Counted from the stretch's first letter, positions 43,399 through 51,971 are shown. The stretch: DNA of 64,000 nucleotides from Bacteroides sp. 43_108 (GCA_001915545.1 MNQS01000023.1:62001-126000), one strand, 5' to 3'. A program made the numbers and translations. The notes: a model not told the origin generated them from the sequence alone.

Positions 43399-43932
43399 TC
43401 ACTCCTCCTCGTGTCCTGCAGCGCGCAGAATCAGCGTAGTAGCACCGATGGTTATGATTGCACCATCTTCAAGATTCACCCTGTCGCAATCACGCAGAAT
43501 ATCGTTCATATAAAACGTTCCCGTATCGCTTGGAGCATCGCGAAGAACATACTGAAGCTTACCTTTCTTGTTACGCTTTACAGTTATCACACAGTGAAAC
43601 GTATCAATACTCGGATCTCTGGTTTCAATAGGTTTATTGATAGAAGTACCTTTGACATATCTTCCGAATTCATTTTCGCCGAAATCAAGAGGAATAACCT
43701 GTTTGAAGGCAAACTGGTTTTCCACTACGACAATGCTTCCGAAATCCTTATTATACGCCTGCTCGTCAAGGTGCTTCTCTTCATGTATTTCGTTGAGTCG
43801 GCTTTTGCCGATTCTGATTCCAAACTCCTTTCTGCAATGCTGGCACACAAAAACGAGCGACTGCCCTTCCGTATATTTCGTTTCGTCAAATACAATATAA
43901 TTATCACATTTGGGACATCGCACTCTTTTCAT
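43399..43932 (-). CDS. Zinc-ribbon plus FHA domain protein
   Basis: 177 residues. Residues about 3-45 have two CxxC pairs (CPKCDNYIVF and CQHCRKEF), an MJ0042-like zinc ribbon. Residues about 75-170 form an FHA domain (FGRYVKGTSINKPIETRDPS, where FGR and S are the usual phospho-threonine-contacting core, then FYMNDILRDCDRVNLEDGAII). FHA domains bind phospho-threonine peptides. A PP2C-like phosphatase gene lies 1.3 kb upstream on the same strand, so a phospho-signalling role is plausible. No Ser/Thr kinase is seen in the window. Confidence 0.82.
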   Translation of the reverse strand: MKRVRCPKCDNYIVFDETKYTEGQSLVFVCQHCRKEFGIRIGKSRLNEIHEEKHLDEQAYNKDFGSIVVVENQFAFKQVIPLDFGENEFGRYVKGTSINKPIETRDPSIDTFHCVITVKRNKKGKLQYVLRDAPSDTGTFYMNDILRDCDRVNLEDGAIITIGATTLILRAAGHEEE

Positions 43933-44005
43933 AAGCCTACAGAATAAAGTTTAGAAAATAATAATATCAATGTATACGAAATGAATTACATTTCACTGAC
44001 GTCAT

Positions 44006-45112
44006 CTACTTAAGTTCAATAACCCAAGCATCTGAAAAATGAGAGGACTTCTTCTTCAAATCCTTTAGAGCCTTATAAGCATCACTGCTGGTAGCATAAT
44101 ACGAATAAAGCACACGTCTCATGCTTTTGGTTTCCAGGACATGAGCATCGTTGAGTCCTTTCTTGGCAAGATTGTCAACAAACTCATCTGCATTGGCCTT
44201 CGATACCGAACTTGCTAGTACAATTGAAAAATTCTTCAAATTGTCCTTTTCCATACCAGCAGCCATTTCTGCATTTCCTGACTTTTCTGTTTCAGCAGAA
44301 GATGCACTGCTTTCCTCAACTTCAGCATCCTGTTGCTCTTTACTAGCCTCCATAGCCGTAGCAACACGATTTTTGATATTATTCATCTTTGCCCTATCCT
44401 TTACAGATGCAAACGACACATGCACTGCACCTGCCTCGCAGACATCAGTCTTATCAATAGAATTGACTGCCGGGAAATAGAACAAAGAGAACAGCAATCC
44501 TGCAAACACTGCAGCAACAGCCAAATCGACCCAACTGCGGTGAAGCTTGATGACAACATGTTCCTTTTCCTCTCTGACACTGATTTCCGATTCGCCTCCA
44601 ACTATATCCGCAGCACTGTGCACTGTCTGTACAGGCGAAATAGATGTGCTTGACAAAGCTTTCTGTATTTCGCGCTCACGTACAAGTTCTGCTACAGTCT
44701 TTACATCATAAGAATAAAGACCGTACAACGAAGGAGTAAGCACACCGGCCTCAAAGGCTTCAAATGTAATGTTGCCTCCAAGCTGCTTACGCAATGTACC
44801 TATACCCTTGAATTCGTACTCGCCTTTAAGGTCAAGTTCGTTAACGACGTCTTCCACATCCATTTCCAACTGTCTCAATGCATCAGGATAACTTGCGTCA
44901 TAGGCCTGCATATATGATTGAACCAGTAAACCGTCGTTGGCCTGCAGGTTCTCATTGAAACAGATTACACGATATGGAGGCAAAAAGAGCCCGTCGCCAT
45001 TCTCGGAATAGCGTGCAACTGCATGGTTGGCGATGAATCCGCCAAGTCCTGGAACCACGATGCAATCGTGCTCCAGCAGTAGTATCTCTATATGTTCAGA
45101 TAAGGAAATCAT
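44006..45112 (-). CDS. HU-CCDC81-like and SPOR domain protein
   Basis: 368 residues. N-terminal CCDC81-type HU domain (HIEILLLEHDCIVVPGLGGF ... EFKGIGTLRKQLGGNITFEAF, about 1-135), a linker, one transmembrane segment (about 195-217), a Glu/Ser-rich stretch, and a C-terminal SPOR domain (about 290-368, SIVLASSVSKANADEFVDNL) that binds denuded peptidoglycan. This design, typical of Bacteroidota, links DNA- or protein-binding in the cytoplasm to the septal wall. The function is not established. Between the PP2C-like and FHA genes. Confidence 0.8.
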   Translation of the reverse strand: MISLSEHIEILLLEHDCIVVPGLGGFIANHAVARYSENGDGLFLPPYRVICFNENLQANDGLLVQSYMQAYDASYPDALRQLEMDVEDVVNELDLKGEYEFKGIGTLRKQLGGNITFEAFEAGVLTPSLYGLYSYDVKTVAELVREREIQKALSSTSISPVQTVHSAADIVGGESEISVREEKEHVVIKLHRSWVDLAVAAVFAGLLFSLFYFPAVNSIDKTDVCEAGAVHVSFASVKDRAKMNNIKNRVATAMEASKEQQDAEVEESSASSAETEKSGNAEMAAGMEKDNLKNFSIVLASSVSKANADEFVDNLAKKGLNDAHVLETKSMRRVLYSYYATSSDAYKALKDLKKKSSHFSDAWVIELK

Positions 45113-45210
45113 ACTGCAAAGTTATGATGATTTTATTGCATTTCAAAGCTTTTTCTTCTGCATTTTTTTGCCCATATTTAAAGGGCTTCCGCATGTTTTT
45201 GAAAGCACAT

Positions 45211-46038
45211 TTACAGTGTAAATCTCAAGTAGCTTCTGTCGTCGAACGAGCATTGTCCGGCCAACAATCCTTTGGTTGCCTTGAATTTACCCACCATCAA
45301 TGGATCTTCTACAATAAGTCTATTCAGCTCGCATTCGCTCTCGTTCAATGTAGGCATAAGCTTAGGGTATCCGTCCGATGCCAGAACCACACTGTGGCCC
45401 CCCGACACATCAATGACCTTCAGAAATCTCTGCGGTATCTCAAAACCGTCAATTACACCATAGGAAAACTCATCGCAACACGCATCATTTTGGAAATTGC
45501 ACTGCTCTCTAAGCAGAGGCATTATGGCTTCCCGCCCAACATCATGCTTCAATATATCGGAAACAGAAGCACCGCGTTTCATGGCAAGTGCTATCAGAGA
45601 CGCCCTCATATATGCAAGAACATCATCTATTTTCTTGGCATTAGTATGCAATACACCGTCCACCATGCACTGGCAATCACCAATCATCCAGACTTCCTTT
45701 CTGTTGTCACAGTATACAACAGTACTGGCAGTCATACGATTTTCAGCATGCTCCGCAACCAAATCCGCCACTCCAGCCTCAACATAAGCATTGCGAATAA
45801 GCTCCGTAACCTCTTCGGCAAAAATCTTAATATCAGCATTCACATCTAGTTTGCACTCAATATATTGCTTTATGAGTTCAGCTGCAGTTCTACCGGTTGA
45901 TTTTTCAAGATACTTCATTGTGCCCTTGCTTGTAGAACCGTCAATGACAGCAGCGTAACCGGATGCTACGGCTACAGCATCTTCACACAATTCATCATCA
46001 TTCTTTTTGCCGCAGACAAAACATTCTTCTATTTCCAT
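45211..46038 (-). CDS. PP2C-like protein phosphatase domain protein
   Basis: 275 residues. It has PP2C-like elements: an acidic, Gly-containing early motif (AAVIDGSTSKG), WMIGDCQCMVDG (G-D motif) and SGGHSVVLASDGYPKLM with the late SFDDRSYLRF, in which metal-binding aspartates are expected. Length is close to stand-alone PP2C domains. It is transcribed ahead of the HU/SPOR gene (98 bases apart) and the FHA gene. Substrate unknown. A more distant relation within the PP2C superfamily is possible. Confidence 0.7.
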   Translation of the reverse strand: MEIEECFVCGKKNDDELCEDAVAVASGYAAVIDGSTSKGTMKYLEKSTGRTAAELIKQYIECKLDVNADIKIFAEEVTELIRNAYVEAGVADLVAEHAENRMTASTVVYCDNRKEVWMIGDCQCMVDGVLHTNAKKIDDVLAYMRASLIALAMKRGASVSDILKHDVGREAIMPLLREQCNFQNDACCDEFSYGVIDGFEIPQRFLKVIDVSGGHSVVLASDGYPKLMPTLNESECELNRLIVEDPLMVGKFKATKGLLAGQCSFDDRSYLRFTL

Positions 46039-46082
46039 TCTGCACTATGTTATTTGTTCACTATATAAAACATCCAGACATA

Positions 46083-46119
46083 AAAAATCCCCTGCTCAGG
46101 GCTAAGCCCTTGCAGGGGT
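46083..46119 (-). terminator. Terminator of the lptE–secG operon
   Basis: CCCCTGC (46089-46095) pairs with GCAGGGG (46112-46118), with an inner 5-bp stem (AGGGC/GCCCT), and a T-run follows on the minus strand (ATTTTTTA). It lies 43 bases after the secG stop. Confidence 0.8.
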
Positions 46120-46161
46120 ATAAATCTTCATTCTGCAGTAAGTTTCAGACCTTACTCAGCT

Positions 46162-46497
46162 TTATTTTGCAGGCTGCTGTCCTGCTGAAGCAGGGAAAGA
46201 CTGCATATTGTTGGCATCTGTGCTGTTCTGCATAGGCAAAGTGTTCTCGATGAGTGCACCGTCAGCCTGAGAACTGTCCGGAAGGAAAGCAACAGAAATG
46301 ATGCTCAGAACCACCATTGCAATTGCAAGTCCCCAAGTAGCCTTCTCAAGAAAATCTGTAGTCTTTCTAACTCCCATAATCTGATTTGAAGAAGAGAATC
46401 CAGATGCAAGACCACCTCCCTTAGACTCCTGTATCAGAACAATTACGCACATCAATACTGATGCCAAAATGACCAAACCGATAATTAATGAATACAT
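46162..46497 (-). CDS. secG: SecG, preprotein translocase subunit
   Basis: 111 residues with two transmembrane helices (about 2-22 and 54-72) and the SecG signature VLIQESKGGGLASGFSSSNQ between them. The C-terminal tail is Ala/Gln/Ser-rich and of low complexity. SecG assists SecYE. It is the last gene of the operon. Confidence 0.93.
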   Translation of the reverse strand: MYSLIIGLVILASVLMCVIVLIQESKGGGLASGFSSSNQIMGVRKTTDFLEKATWGLAIAMVVLSIISVAFLPDSSQADGALIENTLPMQNSTDANNMQSFPASAGQQPAK

Positions 46498-46567
46498 TTT
46501 TCTATTTATTTTTTATTATTATTTTTCTGTTTTTCAATGCCTTCCTGAAGCAGATGCAATCAAGCAA

Positions 46568-47293
46568 TTACGCATTGCCGCCAAGAATAACTTCAAGAAG
46601 TTTCATCTGATTTGCAAAGTAAGCACTTTTTTTCGGATTATTCAAACATATTTTCTTTAATATTCCAAGAGCTTCAGCATATCGTCCTTGTTTTATATAT
46701 ATGTCTGTCATTTTTTCCGTATAGATTTCTTCATCTTCAGGTGATATTGCTGGCGAGAAGTTATAATCTTCATCATTCAGATCCGGCATTTCTATTCTCT
46801 GCTTTCCTTTTGTCACCTCAATAAAATTATCTATAAGGCTTTGGCCTCTCAACTTTGGCGCTTCGTCTGCATCCGAAACCACATCATCCTGATTAACAAG
46901 GAAAGCGGCATAGTCGGTAGTAAGGTCCGCCAATGTTGGTTTTGCCCGTTTATTCTCGTTCTCCTCACGTTGATTCGACAAGAAGTTATCAATCAAAGAG
47001 ATTGTTCTGTCCTTACCTTTTTCAGATGCGGCAGGAACAGCATTCTCTGGAGTTTCTATAACATAATGTTCACCTTCAATCATATAGAACAAAGCACGTC
47101 TGTCGGGCAAGAACACAGATGCCTTACGCAGTTCCTCACCAAAAGACCTGTCGTGCACGGCATACAGATTGGCCACATACAAAAGCCTTGCTGTCTGAAA
47201 AAACGGATATTCTTCGACAACAGCTTTCAGTTCAACCAAAGTATCTGCATTAAGTTTGGTTCTATCGTTGATAAGTTCCTTGATGTCAATCAC
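46568..47293 (-). CDS. Conserved Bacteroidota protein with a TPR-like C-terminus
   Basis: 241 residues, no signal peptide. The N-terminal part (ELKAVVEEYPFFQTARLLYV) and the C-terminal YIKQGRYAEALGILKKICL look like TPR-type helix pairs; between them is a long acidic, low-complexity linker. It is found between lptE and secG in many Bacteroidota, as far as I recall. Function unknown. Spacing is 66 bases to lptE and 70 to secG. Confidence 0.75.
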   Translation of the reverse strand: MIDIKELINDRTKLNADTLVELKAVVEEYPFFQTARLLYVANLYAVHDRSFGEELRKASVFLPDRRALFYMIEGEHYVIETPENAVPAASEKGKDRTISLIDNFLSNQREENENKRAKPTLADLTTDYAAFLVNQDDVVSDADEAPKLRGQSLIDNFIEVTKGKQRIEMPDLNDEDYNFSPAISPEDEEIYTEKMTDIYIKQGRYAEALGILKKICLNNPKKSAYFANQMKLLEVILGGNA

Positions 47294-47359
47294 TTTTATC
47301 TGTATTTATTAGAGTTTTTATTTAAATGCCTTATATCGGCAATCCTCCACCTTCAAATA

Positions 47360-47890
47360 TTACCAGTTAGCTACAGTTGCATTGAAAATCTGGTCAACAA
47401 TGTCGTCAATCATCTCCTGCACCAGTTCTTCCTGAACAGCATTGAGCTGTTGTGTTGATTCGTATTCGGCTGTAGCAGAGAATTTCTGATCGGAAATGTC
47501 TTCCGAATGGTTGGTGTTGTTCACAAATCTCACATTGACTGTCATCTTCAGCTGGATCTGCGAAGAGAAACCATCAGCCGAAATCGACTTGTTTGTCTGA
47601 CTGTACTCTACGATTTCACCGCTCAACTGCAGGTCACCATTGCGGTTGACAAGCTGCAACTTCGTCTTCTGCGCATACTCATCCGTAAGAGAATTGTAGA
47701 ACATCGACTCCATCGGGCTCCAAACATAAGCCGAACGTATTGGAAATTTTGATATCGATATGGTCTTTACCTTATCGTAATTGATTGACGATGCATTGAA
47801 CTTATACGACACAGTGCATGCGACAAGCAGCATGCACATCATCGCCATCATTACTCCTGAACTCCACAAAGTTCCAAATCTTTTCTTCAT
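47360..47890 (-). CDS. lptE: LptE, outer-membrane LPS-assembly lipoprotein
   Basis: 176 residues from the start at 47890. A lipobox (LLVAC) follows a hydrophobic signal region. The mature part (SYKFNASSINYDKVKTISIS, later SISADGFSSQIQLKMTVNVRF) fits the LptE/RlpB-like fold that plugs the LptD barrel. The frame is open to 47917, but that start would overlap the sigma54 gene, and the signal peptide begins at 47890. The gene follows the sigma54 activator by 16 bases. Confidence 0.85.
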   Translation of the reverse strand: MKKRFGTLWSSGVMMAMMCMLLVACTVSYKFNASSINYDKVKTISISKFPIRSAYVWSPMESMFYNSLTDEYAQKTKLQLVNRNGDLQLSGEIVEYSQTNKSISADGFSSQIQLKMTVNVRFVNNTNHSEDISDQKFSATAEYESTQQLNAVQEELVQEMIDDIVDQIFNATVANW

Positions 47891-47906
47891 CTTCCTATCT
47901 TCTTTT

Positions 47907-49181
47907 TCACAGATCAAGATCGTATTCCTTTATTTTCCTGTAAAGCGTTCTTTCGCTTATACCCAGTTCCTTCGCAGCCTTCTTTCTTTTTCCGTGGCAT
48001 CGCTCAAGAGTCTGGATAATATTGCGTCTCTCAAGTTCCTTCATTGAAAGAGGAGTTTCTTCTATCGTTTCGGCAAACTCCACATCATGTTCAGGGTGAG
48101 GTTCTCGTATCTTGATTTCTGTTGCCGGAGATATGTTTATCTTGGTAGGCTCCAAAGAACCGAAATCCGACATACCGTCAGCATGCATTCCCGAATACGG
48201 ATCATTTACCACAGGCACAGGCGACTGCGTCATTGGATGCACGGAAGTCATGTTGTTCACATTGCTGTGCACCATTTCCTTCAGATCGTTGACATCCTTC
48301 CTCAGATCGAACAATACACGGTAAAGGATTTCTCTCTCGTTTTCGTAAGAATGAGCACCATTGTTGACCGGAACAATACCGCCCTGCTGTTCAACAGGAT
48401 TGATGAATCCAGACAATATCTCCTTGGTTATCTCCCTCTCTTTGCATACAACGGAAATCTGTTCCGTCAAGTTCTTCAGCTGTCGAATATTTCCCGGCCA
48501 CGTATACTGCATGAGAAGATCTTTGGCGTCATCTGTCAGGCGTATAGGAGGCATACCGTATTTTTCAGAAATGTCTGCGGCAAATTTTCTGAACAGAAGC
48601 AAAATATCGTCCTTTCTTTCCCTAAGAGGCGGAACAGATATAGGAATAGTGTTCAGACGGTAGAACAGGTCCTCTCTGAATCGTCCTTCGCTTATGGCCT
48701 TGCGCATGTTTACATTTGTAGCCGCCACAATTCGCACGTTGGTCTTGCGTACATCGCTCGAACCTACACGTATATACTCTCCTGTTTCCAACACACGCAG
48801 AAGACGTGCCTGTGTGGCCATAGGAAGTTCACCGACCTCATCAAGGAAAAGCGTTCCGTTGTTAGCGGCTCCGAAATATCCCTCGCGCTCGCCCACTGCT
48901 CCGGTGAACGCACCTTTCTCGTGTCCGAAAAGTTCAGAGTCGATTGTTCCTTCAGGAATTGAACCGCAATTTATTGCAAAAAATTTATTGTGTTTGCGAG
49001 AACTGTAGTCATGTATGATTCGTGGTATAGTTTCCTTTCCGACACCGCTCTCACCCACAATCAGAACTGACAAATCTGTCGGAGCGACCTGTATGGCAAT
49101 ATCGAGAGCACGGTCGAGAGCAGGCGAACGCCCCACTATACCGTACTTCAGTTTAATCTGCTGAACATCTGATACATTCAT
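47907..49181 (-). CDS. Sigma54-interacting transcriptional activator without a receiver domain
   Basis: 424 residues. It begins directly with a short N-terminus and the AAA+ domain (GESGVGKE Walker A, HEKGAFTGAVGER with the GAFTGA loop, LFLDEVGELP Walker B). A linker rich in Asn, Pro and Met follows, then a Fis-type helix-turn-helix (CHGKRKKAAKELGISERTLYRKI). It has no sensory domain. In Bacteroidota it usually sits at the head of the lptE–secG operon, as here. It may control envelope genes. Confidence 0.92.
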   Translation of the reverse strand: MNVSDVQQIKLKYGIVGRSPALDRALDIAIQVAPTDLSVLIVGESGVGKETIPRIIHDYSSRKHNKFFAINCGSIPEGTIDSELFGHEKGAFTGAVGEREGYFGAANNGTLFLDEVGELPMATQARLLRVLETGEYIRVGSSDVRKTNVRIVAATNVNMRKAISEGRFREDLFYRLNTIPISVPPLRERKDDILLLFRKFAADISEKYGMPPIRLTDDAKDLLMQYTWPGNIRQLKNLTEQISVVCKEREITKEILSGFINPVEQQGGIVPVNNGAHSYENEREILYRVLFDLRKDVNDLKEMVHSNVNNMTSVHPMTQSPVPVVNDPYSGMHADGMSDFGSLEPTKINISPATEIKIREPHPEHDVEFAETIEETPLSMKELERRNIIQTLERCHGKRKKAAKELGISERTLYRKIKEYDLDL

Positions 49182-49213
49182 AAAAGAATACTGTTTTTAC
49201 CGATTCTAAATGA

Positions 49214-49245
49214 CAAAATTACACAGTTTAGCTACATGATGCAAG
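49214..49245 (-). promoter_or_regulatory. Promoter of the sigma54 activator–lptE–secG operon
   Basis: On the minus strand CTTG (49242-49245), 20-base spacer, TAATTTTG (49214-49221). This is one mismatch from the Bacteroidota consensus. The start would be near 49207, about 26 bases before the first codon. Confidence 0.6.
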
Positions 49246-49308
49246 AAACACTGTCAGATTTTCATTATAAAAAATGCAATTATCCCAAACCGACAACCCC
49301 AATAAGCA

Positions 49309-49342
49309 GTATCGGCAATGCGCAAGCCCGCACTGCCGATAC
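49309..49342 (-). terminator. Terminator hairpin downstream of aqpZ
   Basis: GTATCGGCAATGCG (49309-49322) pairs with CGCACTGCCGATAC (49329-49342) with one mismatch and a 6-base loop. There is no strong T-run on the minus strand, so termination may be partial. Confidence 0.6.
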
Positions 49343-49370
49343 AACAAATAAAATGCAAATCAAAAAAACA

Positions 49371-50048
49371 TCATCTTTCCCTAATGGCGTTCCATACTCC
49401 GGCAGAACATGCGGCTCCAAGCAGAGGAGCGACAATAAACAGCCACAGCTGTGAGAGAGCCGTACCGCCTGCAAAGACAGCAGGACCTATACTGCGTGCC
49501 GGATTGACAGAAGTACCGGTTATAGGGATACAAACAATGTGTACCAGAATCAAAGTTAATCCTATGGCCAGACCTGCAAACTGGCCTGCACCATGTTTCT
49601 CGTCCGTGGAACCTAAAACAACCAGGACAAATACAAATGTAAACACAGCTTCAGCTATAAAAGCCTGAAGCATTTCACCGTCATCAAAGGTATTTGCACC
49701 CGTCAACGTCGCACCCGAACTGCCACCTGACGAAGCCAGAACATACAGTATGGCCGAACCGATGAATGCGCCTATGATCTGAAACAAAATATACATGCAT
49801 GCTTCTCCGGCTCGCATACGTCCAGACAATGCTACTCCGAACGTAATAGCCGGATTGATATGGCATCCGGAAATTCCGCCTATCGTATACGCCATAGCTA
49901 CTACCGACAAACCGAACGCCATGGCAACTCCAAGAGTACCTACACCGGCACCTACACTCTCAGCGGCGTTGCCTGCAAATACAGCACTTCCGCATCCCAT
50001 CAGAACAAGAATCATAGTTCCGATCATTTCTGCCAGATACTTCTTCAT
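49371..50048 (-). CDS. aqpZ: Aquaporin Z-like water channel
   Basis: 225 residues and six transmembrane helices with the two half-helix NPA motifs: HINPAITFG and SVNPARSIGP. The arginine after the second NPA belongs to the aromatic/arginine filter. The short helix-loop region and size (225 rather than 270 residues) indicate a water-selective AqpZ type and not a glycerol facilitator. A single-gene unit with its own promoter (50098-50129). Confidence 0.95.
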   Translation of the reverse strand: MKKYLAEMIGTMILVLMGCGSAVFAGNAAESVGAGVGTLGVAMAFGLSVVAMAYTIGGISGCHINPAITFGVALSGRMRAGEACMYILFQIIGAFIGSAILYVLASSGGSSGATLTGANTFDDGEMLQAFIAEAVFTFVFVLVVLGSTDEKHGAGQFAGLAIGLTLILVHIVCIPITGTSVNPARSIGPAVFAGGTALSQLWLFIVAPLLGAACSAGVWNAIRER

Positions 50049-50097
50049 AGCACCATCTTTTTAAAGTTAACAATAATGAAGCCTTTGACTTCGGTCA

Positions 50098-50129
50098 TAA
50101 ATATATGCAAAAAACCGGTTATATACAAA
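50098..50129 (-). promoter_or_regulatory. Promoter of aqpZ
   Basis: On the minus strand TTTG (50126-50129), 20-base spacer, TATATTTA (50098-50105), one mismatch from the Bacteroidota consensus. The start would be near 50091, leaving a leader of about 43 bases. Confidence 0.65.
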
Positions 50130-50197
50130 TATATATCAAAATAAATGCACATTTAATTTGATATTAAAAATATTTGCTTATGGCAAGTTTCAAATAC

Positions 50198-50272
50198 GAA
50201 GGCGCGAAGGTTTACACGCGGGCGCTCGCAAGCATAAATGCGAGCACTCGTAAATTTAATTCCGAGCGCTCA
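50198..50272. repeat. Cluster of a 9-base motif with exactly 22-base period
   Basis: GGGCGCTCG (50220), GAGCACTCG (50242) and GAGCGCTCA (50264), with a weaker copy GAAGGCGCG at 50198. All starts are 22 bases apart. The motif resembles the one at 20910-20983. The cluster lies between the aqpZ and tetR promoters. Confidence 0.55.
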
Positions 50273-50322
50273 TATTAAAACAGACTGTTATGCAAGCCGT
50301 AAATCGAAACACTGCAGGAGCT

Positions 50323-50354
50323 GTTGGTGCTTTATGAAAAAATACATAGATTTG
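50323..50354 (+). promoter_or_regulatory. Promoter of the tetR gene
   Basis: GTTG (50323-50326), 20-base spacer, TAGATTTG (50347-50354). The predicted start lies near 50361, close to the palindrome GGACA-TC-TGTCC (50365-50376). Confidence 0.6.
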
Positions 50355-50392
50355 TAAAAAGATAGGACATCTGTCCATATACAGCATTTCGA

Positions 50393-50413
50393 TTTGAACA
50401 ATATGTTCTCAAG
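50393..50413. promoter_or_regulatory. Palindrome in the tetR leader, possible auto-operator
   Basis: TTTGAACAATATGTTCTCAAG contains the perfect arms GAACA and TGTTC around ATA. The left half matches the half-site TTTGAAC of the palindrome at 51084-51101. Confidence 0.4.
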
Positions 50414-50437
50414 ACAACAAAAACAGCACAAGAAGAT

Positions 50438-51049
50438 ATGATAACAAACAGAGAAGAAGTAATAGACAGAGCATTCGGGGTATTTGTAAAAATGAACTAT
50501 GAAAAAGCCAGCATTACAACTTTGGCCAAGGCTTGCGGATTGACTAAAACTGGAATAACCTATTATTTTCCACATAAGCAAGACCTATTCATTGCCACAG
50601 CAGACAAATTTCTGTTTTACATGCAGAGTCCTACAAATAAATTTAAGGTTGATACAGAAACACTAGAAGAATTCATCGAAGAATACATCAAAGGAATTAC
50701 ATCTGCAATGGGACGCATTGTCGGACTTATAGATGATGGAAACAATCCGTTTGACTGCAGCCTGAATTTCTATTATTTTCATTTTCTGTCACAAGTTAGA
50801 ATGTACTACCCCAACATAAGACAAAAAATCGAAGAACTCTACCAAAAAGATTACGACCAATGGAGAATTGTCCTTAAAAAAGCCAAGGAAAATGGAGAAA
50901 TCAGAGAAGAGACTGACATTGACAAAACAGCAATCTTATTCAGGAATGTATTTATGGGCATGTCATACGAACATGCTTTTCTGAACGGGCTTAACGTACA
51001 CAAACTAGCAGAAGAATTCAAATATATCTACTCCTTGCTGAAAGCTTGA
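50438..51049 (+). CDS. TetR/AcrR-family transcriptional regulator
   Basis: 203 residues. The N-terminal helix-turn-helix is typical: REEVIDRAFGVFVKMNYEKA, then TTLAKACGLTKTGITYYFPH (recognition helix) and KQDLFIATADKF. The C-terminal ligand-binding domain is all-helical and ends at residue 203; the ligand is unknown. It is transcribed toward a lipoprotein gene 125 bases downstream. A strong palindrome lies between them, and similar half-sites are in its own leader, which suggests that it controls both genes. Confidence 0.9.
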   Translation: MITNREEVIDRAFGVFVKMNYEKASITTLAKACGLTKTGITYYFPHKQDLFIATADKFLFYMQSPTNKFKVDTETLEEFIEEYIKGITSAMGRIVGLIDDGNNPFDCSLNFYYFHFLSQVRMYYPNIRQKIEELYQKDYDQWRIVLKKAKENGEIREETDIDKTAILFRNVFMGMSYEHAFLNGLNVHKLAEEFKYIYSLLKA

Positions 51050-51083
51050 CTATTTGCTTTGCATTTTTTAACTCTGGATTTTA

Positions 51084-51101
51084 TTTGAACGACCGTTCAA
51101 A
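51084..51101. promoter_or_regulatory. Palindromic TetR-operator candidate upstream of the lipoprotein gene
   Basis: TTTGAACG, AC, CGTTCAAA: perfect 8-bp arms, an operator layout typical of TetR proteins. A degenerate second site (TTTGATTCGTGTTCAAA, 51122-51138) lies 38 bases further on and overlaps a -7 element (TACATTTG, 51118-51125). Confidence 0.65.
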
Positions 51102-51174
51102 TTTCAAATATTTAAACTACATTTGATTCGTGTTCAAATAATCACAAGTTTTAAATATAAAAACCTTAAACAAC

Positions 51175-51789
51175 ATGAGAACGAAATTCTTCGCAAGTAT
51201 TTTTGCTATCCCAGCAACAGTATTGTCTATCATTTCATGCAACTCGTTTAACCCAGGCCCGCTTCCTGAAGACATTGTCGGTGACCAGCCTGGTGAACTC
51301 GAACAAAAAATAAAGGACCTTCTGGACCAAGCCGGTACAGATACGTCTAAAGTAGAATTTGCAGAGATCAGTACAACATTCACTTATAAGGAAAACGACA
51401 ACAAAGCCTACGTGTCAATACAAATCATATCTCCGGAAAACAAAGACAAAATGGTTCAATATGACTGGAATGATATGAAAGACAGAAGAAACCATTATGA
51501 AATGTTTGAGCTTACGGTTTCTTCATTTGACGACGATGTCATAGACAATTACGACGGATACAAAGACATGTTGTTCACATACAGCGATGCTGCCATATAT
51601 CTGAAAAATCTGCCGACATATTGTAAAGAAGCCTTAGAGGCGTCTGGATATAAGGAAAACGGATGCATAAATTCATTCAATATAGAAGCGGACAAAGCAT
51701 TTATAAATGTTGGCTACAAAGGACAAAGCAGCATATTCAAAACCTATAATATTTCTGAGGACAAGAATCATATAGTAATACCTGAATAG
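51175..51789 (+). CDS. Lipoprotein of unknown function, probably controlled by the TetR regulator
   Basis: 204 residues. Signal peptide with lipobox ending LSIISC, then an acidic, Asp/Glu-rich mature protein. I recognise no domain. Predicted alternating strands and helices (AEISTTFTYKENDNKAYVSI, later CINSFNIEADKAFINVGYKG) suggest a small mixed fold. It follows tetR with operator-like palindromes in between and ends at a terminator, so it forms the likely target unit of that regulator. Confidence 0.7.
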   Translation: MRTKFFASIFAIPATVLSIISCNSFNPGPLPEDIVGDQPGELEQKIKDLLDQAGTDTSKVEFAEISTTFTYKENDNKAYVSIQIISPENKDKMVQYDWNDMKDRRNHYEMFELTVSSFDDDVIDNYDGYKDMLFTYSDAAIYLKNLPTYCKEALEASGYKENGCINSFNIEADKAFINVGYKGQSSIFKTYNISEDKNHIVIPE

Positions 51790-51815
51790 AATCAACATAA
51801 AACAACTTATATATT

Positions 51816-51845
51816 TCCCGGCTGATGTTATCTGCCGGGATTTTT
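51816..51845 (+). terminator. Terminator after the lipoprotein gene
   Basis: CCCGGC (51817-51822) pairs with GCCGGG (51834-51839), extended by flanking T-A pair, 11-base loop, followed by ATTTTTA. Confidence 0.75.
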
Positions 51846-51971
51846 ATATCATTCATATTCAAATAATGATTTCGTAATTTTCACAACTGATGAGCTTTTA
51901 AAGAACACTATATAATTTTGCATCTGCCCAATAATAAGATGCATAATTTTCAGAATTTCATATAATAGGTA

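Noticed and set aside
45124-45849. 241-residue open frame on the plus strand opposite the PP2C-like gene
   Set aside because: It is antisense to a gene with recognisable motifs, has no known domain, and its composition is that of a shadow frame.
48087-48962. 291-residue open frame opposite the sigma54 activator
   Set aside because: The minus-strand gene has all AAA+ motifs; the antisense frame has none and no promoter or start context.
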